A stretch of DNA of 64,000 bases from Pseudomonas umsongensis. Lineage in GTDB: Bacteria; Pseudomonadota; Gammaproteobacteria; Pseudomonadales; Pseudomonadaceae. The notes below the pieces were generated by a model. The model was not told where the DNA came from and searched no databases. It worked only from the letters and a program-made list of their open reading frames with translations. Both the position numbers and the translations under genes were made by a program. Location of the stretch: NCBI RefSeq assembly GCF_002236105.1, contig NZ_NIWU01000004.1, forward strand, positions 1 through 64,000. Direction: 5' to 3'. Positions within the stretch are counted from its first letter, which is position 1. Each line of letters opens with the position of its first letter. Shown piece by piece: positions 54,204-62,978 of this stretch.

Positions 54204-54602
54204 ATGTCCCGACAACGGCTCGCAATTGCCTGGATCGCCTGCTTCGCAGTGCTGTTCAACATGCTCGCCATGCCGATGTCCGGAGCGATGGCGCAGACGG
54301 CGAAGGCGCCAGCCGAACAAGTGTTTTGGGGCAGTTTCTGCTCGTCCAGCGGCACCCGGATGGTGGCGATCTCCTTGGGAGATATCGAGCAAAAAGCCCC
54401 ACAAAGCGACGATCATTCCAACATGCAACATTGCTGGTGCTGCAGCGGCTCCGCGCCATTGGTGGCGTTGCCCGGACATGAGCCACGGTTGTATTACACG
54501 CAGTTCGAAGCGAATCGAAGCCTGCCTCCCGCCGCATTCAATACCCCGACACCCCGCCAGCAATGGCCCAGCCTCAATCCCCGTGCCTCGCCTCTGGTGT
54601 GA
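54204..54602 (+). CDS. DUF2946 domain protein
   Basis: A 132-residue protein with a signal-anchor (IAWIACFAVLFNMLAMPMSG) and the cysteine cluster QHCWCCSGSAPLVALPG that marks DUF2946. The C-terminus is Pro-rich. The members are linked to copper-uptake genes in many proteobacteria. It is the first long gene of the copper module and is followed 47 bases later by the PCuAC chaperone gene. Role unknown; a copper-sensing or delivery role is inferred from context. Confidence 0.78.
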   Translation: MSRQRLAIAWIACFAVLFNMLAMPMSGAMAQTAKAPAEQVFWGSFCSSSGTRMVAISLGDIEQKAPQSDDHSNMQHCWCCSGSAPLVALPGHEPRLYYTQFEANRSLPPAAFNTPTPRQQWPSLNPRASPLV

Positions 54603-54649
54603 TGACATCTCGCAATTGATCTGCGTTTTGAATCACCTGGAGAACTGCC

Positions 54650-55129
54650 ATGTTGAACAGACTTATCGTTCTGGCCGCGTTGCTGCTGCCTGCCTGCTTT
54701 GCCAATGCCCACGAATACACGCTCGGCGATCTGCAGATCGCTCATCCCTGGTCGCAGGAATTGCCGCCCAATGCGCCGACCGTCGCGGCCTATTTCGTGA
54801 TCCACAACGCAGGCAAGACCGCCGACCGCCTGCTCAGTGTCGACTCGCCGATCTCGGGTGAAGCGCAATTACATGAGCATGTGATGCAAAACGACCTGAT
54901 GAAAATGCAGCCGGTACCGAGCGTGGAAATCCCTGCGGGTGGCGATGTCACCTTTGCACCGATGGCCTACCACGTCATGTTGCTGGGGCTGAAAGACCGA
55001 AGCCTGCTTAGCGATGGCAAGCGCTTCCCGCTGACCCTGCACTTCGAGAAGTCCGGTGACGTGACGGTCGAAGTAGCGGTGCAGAAGCAGGCGCCCGAGG
55101 CCACGCAAAAGCACGCTCACGCTCAATAA
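54650..55129 (+). CDS. PCuAC-type periplasmic copper chaperone
   Basis: A 159-residue protein with signal peptide (cut after ANA near residue 20). The copper site pattern H-x(n)-M...H-x-M is present: QLHEHVMQNDLMKMQPV and MAYHVMLLGLKDRS, with GGDVTFAPM between. The His-rich end (KHAHAQ) may add ligands. PCuAC proteins carry Cu(I) to cytochrome oxidase assembly factors. GGAG before the ATG. Cotranscription with the DUF2946 genes and oprC is likely. Confidence 0.88.
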   Translation: MLNRLIVLAALLLPACFANAHEYTLGDLQIAHPWSQELPPNAPTVAAYFVIHNAGKTADRLLSVDSPISGEAQLHEHVMQNDLMKMQPVPSVEIPAGGDVTFAPMAYHVMLLGLKDRSLLSDGKRFPLTLHFEKSGDVTVEVAVQKQAPEATQKHAHAQ

Positions 55130-55150
55130 TCCGCTGAGCTGAGGCCGCCC

Positions 55151-55633
55151 ATGCGCCCGCCAGGCACCAGGTCATCCGCCCACCGTCGTCAGCCCTTGAG
55201 ACTGACGCGCGGCAGCTGGATCAGCCTGTTCGCCATGTTGATGATCTTTATCGGTCCACTGATTTCTCAGTCGATGCCGATGGATCAGCGTACCTCCATG
55301 CCCCTGGACATGAGCATGAACATGTCGATGGACATGAGCATGAACATGTCGATGGACATGAGCATGAACATGTCGGCGATGGATCACGCCGATCACGCCG
55401 CTCAACCGACGGCCGAGCATTGCCCGCCAGCGTCCGGGCACCACGCAATCTGGGAAAAATGCGGCTATTGCAGCCTGCTGTTCAATTGCCCGGCGCTCAC
55501 CGGTGGCGTTGCATTCACAGCGTTCGATACCCCGCCCGCCAACACGTACACCCCGCCATCTCCTCGCCAGGGCCATGCCCGGCAAGCCTTCTTCCCCGGC
55601 GCCCGCACCCGCGCTCCGCCCGTCATCGCGTAA
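55151..55633 (+). CDS. Met-rich DUF2946 domain protein upstream of oprC
   Basis: A 160-residue protein. A membrane anchor (ISLFAMLMIFIGPLISQ) is followed by three copies of DMSMNMSM (55307-55378), then HADHA, and the DUF2946 cysteine pair in WEKCGYCSLLFNCP. The C-terminal part is Pro/Arg-rich. TGAGG lies seven bases before the ATG. The stop is 74 bases upstream of oprC. In Bordetella pertussis the DUF2946 upstream ORF cruR controls the downstream TonB receptor gene bfrG in response to copper; this gene has the same family and position. Confidence 0.8.
   Translation: MRPPGTRSSAHRRQPLRLTRGSWISLFAMLMIFIGPLISQSMPMDQRTSMPLDMSMNMSMDMSMNMSMDMSMNMSAMDHADHAAQPTAEHCPPASGHHAIWEKCGYCSLLFNCPALTGGVAFTAFDTPPANTYTPPSPRQGHARQAFFPGARTRAPPVIA
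55307..55378 (+). repeat. Three tandem 24-base copies encoding DMSMNMSM
   Basis: The unit GACATGAGCATGAACATGTC plus GATG occurs three times in a row, the last ending GGCG. Copies are nearly identical, so copy number may vary between strains by slippage, changing the number of Met ligands in the protein. Confidence 0.92.
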
Positions 55634-55706
55634 ACAACCCACCTCTGGTTTCACACGGTCCTCCAGGAGCGACCGTGTCGTTTACGACTGTTCGATGGAA
55701 ATTGTC

Positions 55707-57824
55707 ATGTCCAGGTTTGCTGCTGTCCCCTGCTTGAGCACTGCCCAAGCCACCCTTGCCCTGAACGAATCCAGCCTTCGCTTCAGGCACGCCACCGCCC
55801 TCCTGTGCGGTGCCTTGCTCGCGCCTTCCGCGCTGGCCGATGAACACGCAGGTCATAGTGAAGAATTGACCCCGACGGTTATCACCGCGATTGCCCCGAA
55901 CTCGCCACTGACCATCGTCACCAACCCCAGGGAGCCGCGCCAACCCGTGCCGGCCAGCGACGGGTCGGACTATCTGAAAACCATTCCGGGCTTCGCCCAG
56001 GTGCGCAATGGCGGTACCAACGGCGACCCGGTGTTGCGCGGCATGTTTGGCTCACGCCTGAACATCCTCACCAACGGCGGCATGATGCTCGGCGCGTGCC
56101 CCGGCCGAATGGACGCTCCGACCTCTTACATTTCCCCGCAAACCTACGACACACTGACCGTCATCAAAGGTCCGCAGACCGTGCTTTGGGGACCGGGGGC
56201 TTCGGCCGGCACCATCCTCTTCGACCGCGAGCCGGAAAGCTTCGGCGAACTCGGCACGCGGGTGAACGCCAGTGTGCTGGCCGGCTCCAATGGCCGTTTT
56301 GACAAGCTGGTGGACGCAGCCGCCGGCGGGCCACTGGGTTATGTGCGGGTGATCGGTAACACCGCCCAGGCCGACGACTACAAGGATGGCAACAACGACA
56401 CCGTGGCATCGCGTTATGACAAGTGGAACGGCGACGTTGCGCTCGGCTGGACACCGGACGCCGATACCCTGCTGGAGTTGACCGCCGGCAAGGGTGACGG
56501 CGAGGCACGTTACGCAGGACGCGGCATGGACGGTTCGCAGTTCAAGCGCGAGAGCCTCGGCCTGCGCTTCGAGAAGTCCAACATCAGCGACGTGCTGGAA
56601 CAGCTCGAGGCGCAGGTCTACTACAACTATGCCGACCACGTGATGGACAACTACACCCTGCGCACACCATCCGGCACCGGGATGATGGCCGGCCCCATGG
56701 CCTCCAATGTGGACCGGCGCACCCTCGGCGCGCGAGTCAAGGCCACCTGGCGTTGGGCCGATGTGCAGTTGGTCAGTGGCATTGATGCGCAGACCAACGA
56801 GCACCGCCAACGCAGCGCCATGGGCATCGACACCTACAAGGACCAGCCGTACACCAAGGACGCCGACTTTCACAATTACGGAGTGTTCAGCGAACTGACC
56901 TGGTACGCCGCCGAGCGTGACCGGCTCATCACCGGCGCCCGCCTGGACCGCGCTTCGGCCAAGGATTACCGGCAAACCATCGGCTCGGGGATGATGACTC
57001 GCCCCAACCCAACCGCCGACGACACGCGTGCCGATACGCTGCCCAGTGGCTTCATGCGCTACGAACACGACCTGGCCGACAGCCCGACCACACTGTATGC
57101 GGGCCTGGGCCACACCCAGCGCTTCCCGGACTACTGGGAACTGTTTTCGCCCAATTCCGGCCCCGCCGGATCGGTGAATGCCTTCGATTCGATCAAGCCC
57201 GAGAAAACCACCCAGCTCGACTTCGGCCTGCAATACAAAGCTGAAGATCTCGAAGCCTGGGCCTCGGCCTACATCGGCCAGGTGCGCGACTACATCCTGT
57301 TCAACTACACGCCAGCCATGATGGGCATGACCTCTCAAGCACAGAACATCGATGCGCGAATCATGGGTGGCGAACTGGGTGCCGCCTACCCACTCAACGA
57401 GCACTGGAAAGCCGACGCCACCCTGGCCTACGCCTGGGGCAAGAACAGCAGCGATGGCAGCGCCTTGCCACAAATGCCGCCGCTGGACGCCCGCTTCGGC
57501 TTGACCTACAGCGAAGACAACTGGAGCACCGGCGCACTGTGGAGAGTGGTTGCCGCGCAAAACCGTATCGACCAGAACAAAGGCAACGTGGTCGGCAAGG
57601 ACTTCGACAAGACCCCGGGTTTTGCCGTGTTCTCGCTCAACGGTGCCTATCGGATCAACCAGCATTGGAAGGTCAGCAGCGGCGTCGACAACCTGTTCGG
57701 CAAGGCCTACGCCGAACATTTGAACCTGGCCGGCAACGCCGGTTTCGGTTACCCGGCCAATGATCCGCAAGCCATCAAGGAACCGGGGCGCACGCTCTGG
57801 ACCAGGATTGATATGAGTTTCTAA
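55707..57824 (+). CDS. oprC: TonB-dependent copper receptor OprC
   Basis: A 705-residue outer-membrane receptor. The ATG at 55707 gives a signal region ending in ALADEHAGHSEELTPTVITA. The plug has TIPGFAQVRNGGTNGDPVLR and the CxxxM copper ligand motif in LGACPGRMDAPT; a later ADHVMDNY supplies the HxM pair described for OprC. VLWGPGASAGTILFDRE is typical of the plug end. The barrel ends NLFGKAYAEHLNLAGNAGFG and a terminal DMSF phenylalanine. An ATG at 55695 is an alternative start. Confidence 0.92.
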   Translation: MSRFAAVPCLSTAQATLALNESSLRFRHATALLCGALLAPSALADEHAGHSEELTPTVITAIAPNSPLTIVTNPREPRQPVPASDGSDYLKTIPGFAQVRNGGTNGDPVLRGMFGSRLNILTNGGMMLGACPGRMDAPTSYISPQTYDTLTVIKGPQTVLWGPGASAGTILFDREPESFGELGTRVNASVLAGSNGRFDKLVDAAAGGPLGYVRVIGNTAQADDYKDGNNDTVASRYDKWNGDVALGWTPDADTLLELTAGKGDGEARYAGRGMDGSQFKRESLGLRFEKSNISDVLEQLEAQVYYNYADHVMDNYTLRTPSGTGMMAGPMASNVDRRTLGARVKATWRWADVQLVSGIDAQTNEHRQRSAMGIDTYKDQPYTKDADFHNYGVFSELTWYAAERDRLITGARLDRASAKDYRQTIGSGMMTRPNPTADDTRADTLPSGFMRYEHDLADSPTTLYAGLGHTQRFPDYWELFSPNSGPAGSVNAFDSIKPEKTTQLDFGLQYKAEDLEAWASAYIGQVRDYILFNYTPAMMGMTSQAQNIDARIMGGELGAAYPLNEHWKADATLAYAWGKNSSDGSALPQMPPLDARFGLTYSEDNWSTGALWRVVAAQNRIDQNKGNVVGKDFDKTPGFAVFSLNGAYRINQHWKVSSGVDNLFGKAYAEHLNLAGNAGFGYPANDPQAIKEPGRTLWTRIDMSF

Positions 57825-57835
57825 CAACAAAAGTC

Positions 57836-57890
57836 AAAAGATCGCAGGCTCCTGCAGGAGCTGTCGAGTGAAACGAGGCTGCGATCTTTT
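57836..57890. repeat. Palindromic intergenic repeat after oprC
   Basis: AAAAGATCGCAGGCTCCTGC onwards to GAGGCTGCGATCTTTT. Same family as 22699-22789 but with the arms nearly touching. It lies between oprC and the PepSY gene and may act as a partial terminator. Confidence 0.78.
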
Positions 57891-57924
57891 ACAGACAATT
57901 GATTCGCCAAGCGGAGCACAACCG

Positions 57925-59304
57925 ATGAAACAGCCCAAAGTGAATTTCTACAACCTGGCCTGGCGCTGGCACTTCTATGCCGGATTGTTCGTTGCGCCAT
58001 TCATGGTGATGCTGGCCCTGACCGGCACCATTTACCTGTTCAAACCGCAACTCGACTCACTGATGTACAGCAGCCTGCTCAACGTCCCTGCCGGACACCA
58101 CACGGTGCCGGCCGATGACCTGCTCAACCGGGTCAAGGCCGCCTATCCACAAGGCACGATCAAACAATACCTGCCGCCGGTAACCCCCCAGCGCAGTGCC
58201 CAGTTTGTCGTGCTCAACGGTGGTAACGAGCTGAATGTGTTCGTCGACCCGTATCACGGTGACATTCTCGGCGAGCAAGATGCCAAGAAGAACCTGCAGG
58301 CGGTCGCGCGAGCGATTCACGGCGAACTGATGATCGGCACCGTGGGTGACCGACTGGTGGAACTGGCCGCTGGTTGGGGGGTGGTGCTGGTGGTTTCCGG
58401 GGTGTTTCTGTGGTGGCCCCGTGGTCAGGCCGCAGGCATTCTCTGGCCTCGCCTGAACAGTCGAGGCCGGGTGTTGTGGCGTGACCTGCATGCCGTCACC
58501 GGCTTCTGGGGCGCCTCGTTGTTGCTGGTGATGCTGCTCAGCGGCATGACCTGGACCGGCTTCTGGGGCCAGCAATACGCCGCCGTGTGGAATGTCTTTC
58601 CGGCGGCGATGTGGGACAACGTGCCAAAGTCCGACGTCGAAGCGCGCAGCCTCAACAGCGCCACCCGCCAGACTGTGCCGTGGGCCATGGAAAATACGCC
58701 GATGCCGATGTCCGGCGATCATGCCGAACACATGGCCCACGGCGCAGCGCCAACCGGTCCCGCCGCGCCGACCATCAGCCTGCAGGATGTGCAGAACATC
58801 GCCGTGCAACGCAAGGTCGAGCCCGGCTACAGCATCACCTTCCCGACCACGGCCACTGGCGTATTCACCATCGCTGTGTTCGCCGATGACCCACGCAATG
58901 ACGCCACCCTTCACATCGATCAGTACACTGGCGACGTCCTCGCCGACGTACGCTACGAGCAATACGGCGTCGTCGCCCGCGCCACGGAAATCGGCGTGAT
59001 GCTGCACGAAGGCAAGATGTTCGGCACGCTCAACCAGATCATTATCCTGCTGATCTGCCTGATGATCTTGCTCAGCGCGGTCAGCGGCGTGGTGATCTGG
59101 TGGAAACGCCGTCCGCAAGGCAAGTTCGGTGTCCCACCGCTGCGCCACGACCTGCCGAAATGGAAAACCGCGATGGTGATCATGTTCGCCCTGGCGGTGG
59201 CGTTCCCGTTGGTGGGGATCTCGCTGGTGGTGGTATGGCTGCTCGATCGGCTGCTGTTGTCGCGCCTGACCCGGCAAACTGAAACCGCCTCACCGTCATC
59301 CTGA
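57925..59304 (+). CDS. PepSY-associated membrane protein
   Basis: A 459-residue inner-membrane protein of the PepSY/PiuB type. Start at 57925 (MKQPKVNFYNLAWRWHFYAG) with GGAG upstream. Transmembrane helices occur near 12-40 (GLFVAPFMVMLALTGTIYLF), 145-170 (WGVVLVVSGVFLWWPRG), 200-220 and 380-410, with one near 425-450. The extracytoplasmic loop has a Met/His-rich patch (NTPMPMSGDHAEHMAHGAAP), a possible copper site. Such proteins often accompany TonB receptors and may act as haem-bearing metal reductases. Follows oprC by 100 bases. Confidence 0.86.
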   Translation: MKQPKVNFYNLAWRWHFYAGLFVAPFMVMLALTGTIYLFKPQLDSLMYSSLLNVPAGHHTVPADDLLNRVKAAYPQGTIKQYLPPVTPQRSAQFVVLNGGNELNVFVDPYHGDILGEQDAKKNLQAVARAIHGELMIGTVGDRLVELAAGWGVVLVVSGVFLWWPRGQAAGILWPRLNSRGRVLWRDLHAVTGFWGASLLLVMLLSGMTWTGFWGQQYAAVWNVFPAAMWDNVPKSDVEARSLNSATRQTVPWAMENTPMPMSGDHAEHMAHGAAPTGPAAPTISLQDVQNIAVQRKVEPGYSITFPTTATGVFTIAVFADDPRNDATLHIDQYTGDVLADVRYEQYGVVARATEIGVMLHEGKMFGTLNQIIILLICLMILLSAVSGVVIWWKRRPQGKFGVPPLRHDLPKWKTAMVIMFALAVAFPLVGISLVVVWLLDRLLLSRLTRQTETASPSS

Positions 59305-59311
59305 GTCAGGC

Positions 59312-59338
59312 GAGATGCGCGGGGGCCCCGCGCATCTC
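59312..59338. terminator. GC-rich hairpin between convergent genes
   Basis: GAGATGCGCGGGG and CCCCGCGCATCTC flank a single base: a near-perfect 27-base palindrome eight bases after the PepSY gene stop. It has no T-run on either strand. Its position between convergent genes fits a bidirectional stop. Confidence 0.55.
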
Positions 59339-59390
59339 ACTGGCAATTGCGAATTTCCTTGCCAGCCGCACCACGACTGTAGACTCGAGA

Positions 59391-62300
59391 TTACAGCTCA
59401 TCCCGAGTCGGCTTATCGGAAACGTCGGGCACCTGTTGACGAGCGACTCTCCAGTCCTGTCCCAGTCTGCCCGCCTGATTCCAGTCAGCTGCCGTCTTGA
59501 GCACCCTCAGCCCACCAACAACCGCCAACTTCAGAACAAAATCTTCGGATGACGTAAAATGTCCGGTGAGTAAAAACCGGCCTTCTTCCGAGGAGTGGGT
59601 GGGGTCGTATTTGAGTAGCGCACCATGACGCGTCGAGTAGTAGAACGCGTCAATATCAAACCCTTTGGCTTTCATGGCATGGGTGTGTTCATAGACCGAC
59701 GCGGCCGATGCATAGTCCACCTCCAGCGGGGCGGTGGGGATGGCGGGCGACAAGGACATCTCGTGGCCCGCCATCAGCGTGTAACCCTCAGGAAACTGCG
59801 GCGCTTTATTCCTGGGCGAAGTCGACGGGTCGTTCGCGGTGCGGAAGATACGGTGCAGCGCACCATAGGAGGAAGGTGTGTCCACAACGGGCTCCACGCC
59901 GACGTACGAACGGGTTGCGGTTTTGCCGAGCACGGCGCTGGTCAGCGCCGCGGGCTGCCCACCGACACCCGCCGCCCGATGCTGTGCATGACGAGCCGCA
60001 TCGTCGGGATGGTGAAACACGGGTCCCAAAGGCAGGACGGGATTGAGTGCCCACCGTTCAGCGTCGGAAACAGCAGGCATCCGTGGAACCCAGTCGGCAC
60101 CCACCACTCCCGGGCAAGACCAGTAGGGGCTTGTCACCAGGACCTCCAGTCGTCCGGCCACCGCCATGCGCCGAATGTAACCGGTCAGGCTGAACTTGCC
60201 CTGCTCGATGTCGCGCCAGTCCTCCTGCGCCTGTGCAGATGACGCGAACGGATTGTCCTTGAATTCGACCTGCCCAAACTTATCCAGTGTCATAGCCGAA
60301 TCGAAGGCGCTCATCTTGAACTGTAACAAGGCACCGTCGGCGCAGGAGAAGTAAATCGACCGGTAGCCCTGGGCTGAGTTCGCAACAACACGTGCCTGAC
60401 TCACATCGATTGGTGAAAAGAAGTGCCGATAATCATCGTCCGACAGATTCTGAGGCGCTTGCGCACCACACATGTACAAGCCGCTGGTGACGAAGCGGTA
60501 AGGTAACGCACCCGGAAAGACACGTTGGTAGTCGAACGTTGCGTTTCGTGCCTCAATGGGCAAGGTTGCCATGAAAGAACCGTCGCGGGCATTCCTGAGC
60601 AAGAATCCAAAACTCAGTGCGGCACGACTGCCGGCCCGCTCATGGGCACAGCGCGCGGCATCCTGCTCGCGAATATGCAACGGGCTGTAAGCGGGTTCCG
60701 ACACCGCATTCCTGCGATTGCTCGGGCGGATAGCCGTTGCAAATGGCGTAAATTCTATGACCGCACGCGCATAGCCCCACAAGCGACTCCCCACGACCAC
60801 TTGCAGATAACCGGACTTGGCCAGTTTTTTTACCCAGTCCGTCGGTGACAACCGGCCCAGATGGATCTGCTCCTTGATCCAGGCTCCATCCAGGTCGCTA
60901 GCCGGTTTACCCGAGGCACTCAATATCGCGCCCAGGTCGGCGCGGATTCGCTCCCACGCTCCGACTCGAAAACGGATGGTCGATCCGTCAGGTGCAAACA
61001 AGTACTCGTCGAGTGTTTGTTCCTTACGAGTAAATGCCGTGTAAACCACATCGACAGACAGCATGTTGAGATAAAGCTCTCTATCAGCGCTCGCCAATAC
61101 CACAGGCAGCGCCCGCAGCACCCGTGAGCGATACCGCGCAACAATACTGCAGCCTGCCGGAAACTGGCCGGCAGTGACCGCTTCATCGGGAAACACCCAC
61201 TTGATATCAAAGTCTTCCTGAGGAATGTCGATCGGATCGGTGGCTACGAAAAAACCGTCGGCGCGCTTGAGGATCAGGCCGCCAAACGCCCCTGTCTTGC
61301 CTTGCGGAACTTGCGAGCGAGCATGCAGCGCAGCGTCATCGGCCGAAAAGAAAACCGGACTCAAGGCTCGACGTTCCACGAACAGAGCTGGCGCCCAGAG
61401 GGCGTCGATCAGACCTTTCCTGTCCCAGCACTGACTGGTGCGCATCACCTGCAAGGTACCGCTGTTAGCGGCTACCCTGACAAAACCGGTCGACGTGAGC
61501 TTGCCATTGGCCAGGTGGGTTTGAATGTCTTCCAGGCCCAGGTTCGGGGCGTCGTTTTCGAACAGCTTGGAGCCCTTGCGTTGGACATACTTCAGCAGTG
61601 CCCCGTCCTGGGTAGAAATATAGAGAGGAATGGGCACAAACCCCTCCATCACCGGACGTCTTTTTGAGTTGTAAACAACAATAAAAAGATCTCGTGGCAC
61701 GATGAAGTGCTGGGCCAACCAGCGCCTGGATTCGTCTCGCGCATGCTTGACGCGCTGACGCGAGTAAAAATAGGAATGCGGTATAAATGACTCGGGGTAG
61801 ATAGTCCCCAGGGTTCTGGATTCGCTGAACAAACTGCGCAACGAATAAAGCTTGTCTCGCACACCACCAACCGGGACCAGTTCGGAGGCGACGTATTCCT
61901 CCTTGCCCTGTTGCTTGAGGATGAACCCGAACCAGGTCTGTTCCTCGTCGTGGTGCCCCGTGTCCCTGGAATAGCGATCAAGTGCCGCCTCATCGGCTGA
62001 CGGGAACACCGCCCCAAAAGACACCCGCTCCGGCACGGTTCGCTCCCAGGGGCCCGGAATGCGCTCCCCGGTGATTTTTCCCCGTGGTCGCCAGCTGCCG
62101 TTGCTGATGAGGACCTGCAGATTGCCGACAGCTGCCAACTCCAAAACCAGTTGTTCCGGTTTGACCGCCCCCGAGGCGAGAGCCTTGGCAAAAGCCTCCG
62201 GTTTTTCGTCCGTTCCGAGCATCTGCAGCAGCTTCAACTCGTGCGGGCTATCGGGCGTGAAACTGATCAAACTGTCTTCGGCTCCCGAAAGATAAACCGG

Positions 62301-62693
62301 ATAACTGGCGCTCAGGATGTTGTGCAACTCATGGACGCTGAATATCAGCAAGCTCGTCGCTGCATCTTCGACAGACCATTTCAGCTGCGCAACCTTGCCT
62401 GCGTCGAGCGTCGAAAGCGCAGGGTGAGAATAGAAACGACTGTGCAAGACGTGATTGTCGGGGATCACCTGGTGATGGGAAACGATACTGACCTGATGCT
62501 CGGCCGGTTCGGTTATGACAAATCGTAGATCGCTTCGCTGAAGGATATAGCCGAGATACCCGCTGTCGCGGCGGTGACCGACTCGCTCATGGGCATAACG
62601 GGCGGCATCGTCCGCCGACAGGAACTCCCTGGCCAGTACATGCAGCGCAGATCCCGCACCTCCCGAGTAGTGCTGTTGTGATTGTTCATCCAT
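59391..62693 (-). CDS. Giant repeat protein with five DUF4329-like modules
   Basis: A 1100-residue protein. The ATG at 62693 (MDEQSQQHYSGGAG) has AAAGGAG nine bases upstream; the longer frame to 62837 does not. Five modules of about 220 residues follow. Each opens with a DDAA helix (FLSADDAARYAHERVGH; FPSADEAALDRYSRDTGH; FFSADDAALHARSQVPQ; IREQDAARCAHERAGS; HHPDDAARHAQHRAAG). Each continues with an (F/L)xxLLKR-type strand, then a DGALLKY-like segment, and a closing LxxLAxxGxLxVLxxSxxW motif. The opening part resembles DUF4329. The HTH-like metal site of canonical DUF4329 appears degenerate (FYSHP, FYSRQ). No signal peptide is present. Function unknown; a toxin-related or secreted role is only a guess. 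Confidence 0.78.
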   Translation of the reverse strand: MDEQSQQHYSGGAGSALHVLAREFLSADDAARYAHERVGHRRDSGYLGYILQRSDLRFVITEPAEHQVSIVSHHQVIPDNHVLHSRFYSHPALSTLDAGKVAQLKWSVEDAATSLLIFSVHELHNILSASYPVYLSGAEDSLISFTPDSPHELKLLQMLGTDEKPEAFAKALASGAVKPEQLVLELAAVGNLQVLISNGSWRPRGKITGERIPGPWERTVPERVSFGAVFPSADEAALDRYSRDTGHHDEEQTWFGFILKQQGKEEYVASELVPVGGVRDKLYSLRSLFSESRTLGTIYPESFIPHSYFYSRQRVKHARDESRRWLAQHFIVPRDLFIVVYNSKRRPVMEGFVPIPLYISTQDGALLKYVQRKGSKLFENDAPNLGLEDIQTHLANGKLTSTGFVRVAANSGTLQVMRTSQCWDRKGLIDALWAPALFVERRALSPVFFSADDAALHARSQVPQGKTGAFGGLILKRADGFFVATDPIDIPQEDFDIKWVFPDEAVTAGQFPAGCSIVARYRSRVLRALPVVLASADRELYLNMLSVDVVYTAFTRKEQTLDEYLFAPDGSTIRFRVGAWERIRADLGAILSASGKPASDLDGAWIKEQIHLGRLSPTDWVKKLAKSGYLQVVVGSRLWGYARAVIEFTPFATAIRPSNRRNAVSEPAYSPLHIREQDAARCAHERAGSRAALSFGFLLRNARDGSFMATLPIEARNATFDYQRVFPGALPYRFVTSGLYMCGAQAPQNLSDDDYRHFFSPIDVSQARVVANSAQGYRSIYFSCADGALLQFKMSAFDSAMTLDKFGQVEFKDNPFASSAQAQEDWRDIEQGKFSLTGYIRRMAVAGRLEVLVTSPYWSCPGVVGADWVPRMPAVSDAERWALNPVLPLGPVFHHPDDAARHAQHRAAGVGGQPAALTSAVLGKTATRSYVGVEPVVDTPSSYGALHRIFRTANDPSTSPRNKAPQFPEGYTLMAGHEMSLSPAIPTAPLEVDYASAASVYEHTHAMKAKGFDIDAFYYSTRHGALLKYDPTHSSEEGRFLLTGHFTSSEDFVLKLAVVGGLRVLKTAADWNQAGRLGQDWRVARQQVPDVSDKPTRDEL

Positions 62694-62897
62694 GAAGTGG
62701 TGCTCCTTTGATTCACTGATAGAGCCCCACTCTTGCACCGGAAAACAGTGCCCGGGCGGTACATAGTTACTACCAGCAACGTTCGGCACCAGTTGGGCGC
62801 ATCGCCATGCCCCACCTGCACTGTTGTGCTCGCTCACGGTGCAGGCGGCGCATTCGCCGAACGGTTTTCCCCTTCAGGTAAAGCACTTCGGGCGTTA

Positions 62898-62912
62898 GGC
62901 ACAGCCCTTGCT
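62898..62912 (+). promoter_or_regulatory. Sigma-54 promoter of urtA
   Basis: GGCACAGCCCTTGCT: the GG and GC elements are separated by exactly ten bases, matching TGGCAC-N5-TTGCA. It is 67 bases before the urtA ATG. Urea transporter genes are commonly NtrC-controlled, which fits. Confidence 0.75.
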
Positions 62913-62978
62913 AAAGACCCTTCAGTAGTCCGCATCTGCCAACCAAGAAAAATATCCAACGTTCATGGAGATCGCACA

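Noticed and set aside
55307..55378. CRISPR-like repeat
   Set aside because: The copies are directly adjacent without spacers and are in frame within a protein gene.
56052..57830. Open frame of 592 codons on the minus strand
   Set aside because: Antisense to oprC; no domain or start signal.
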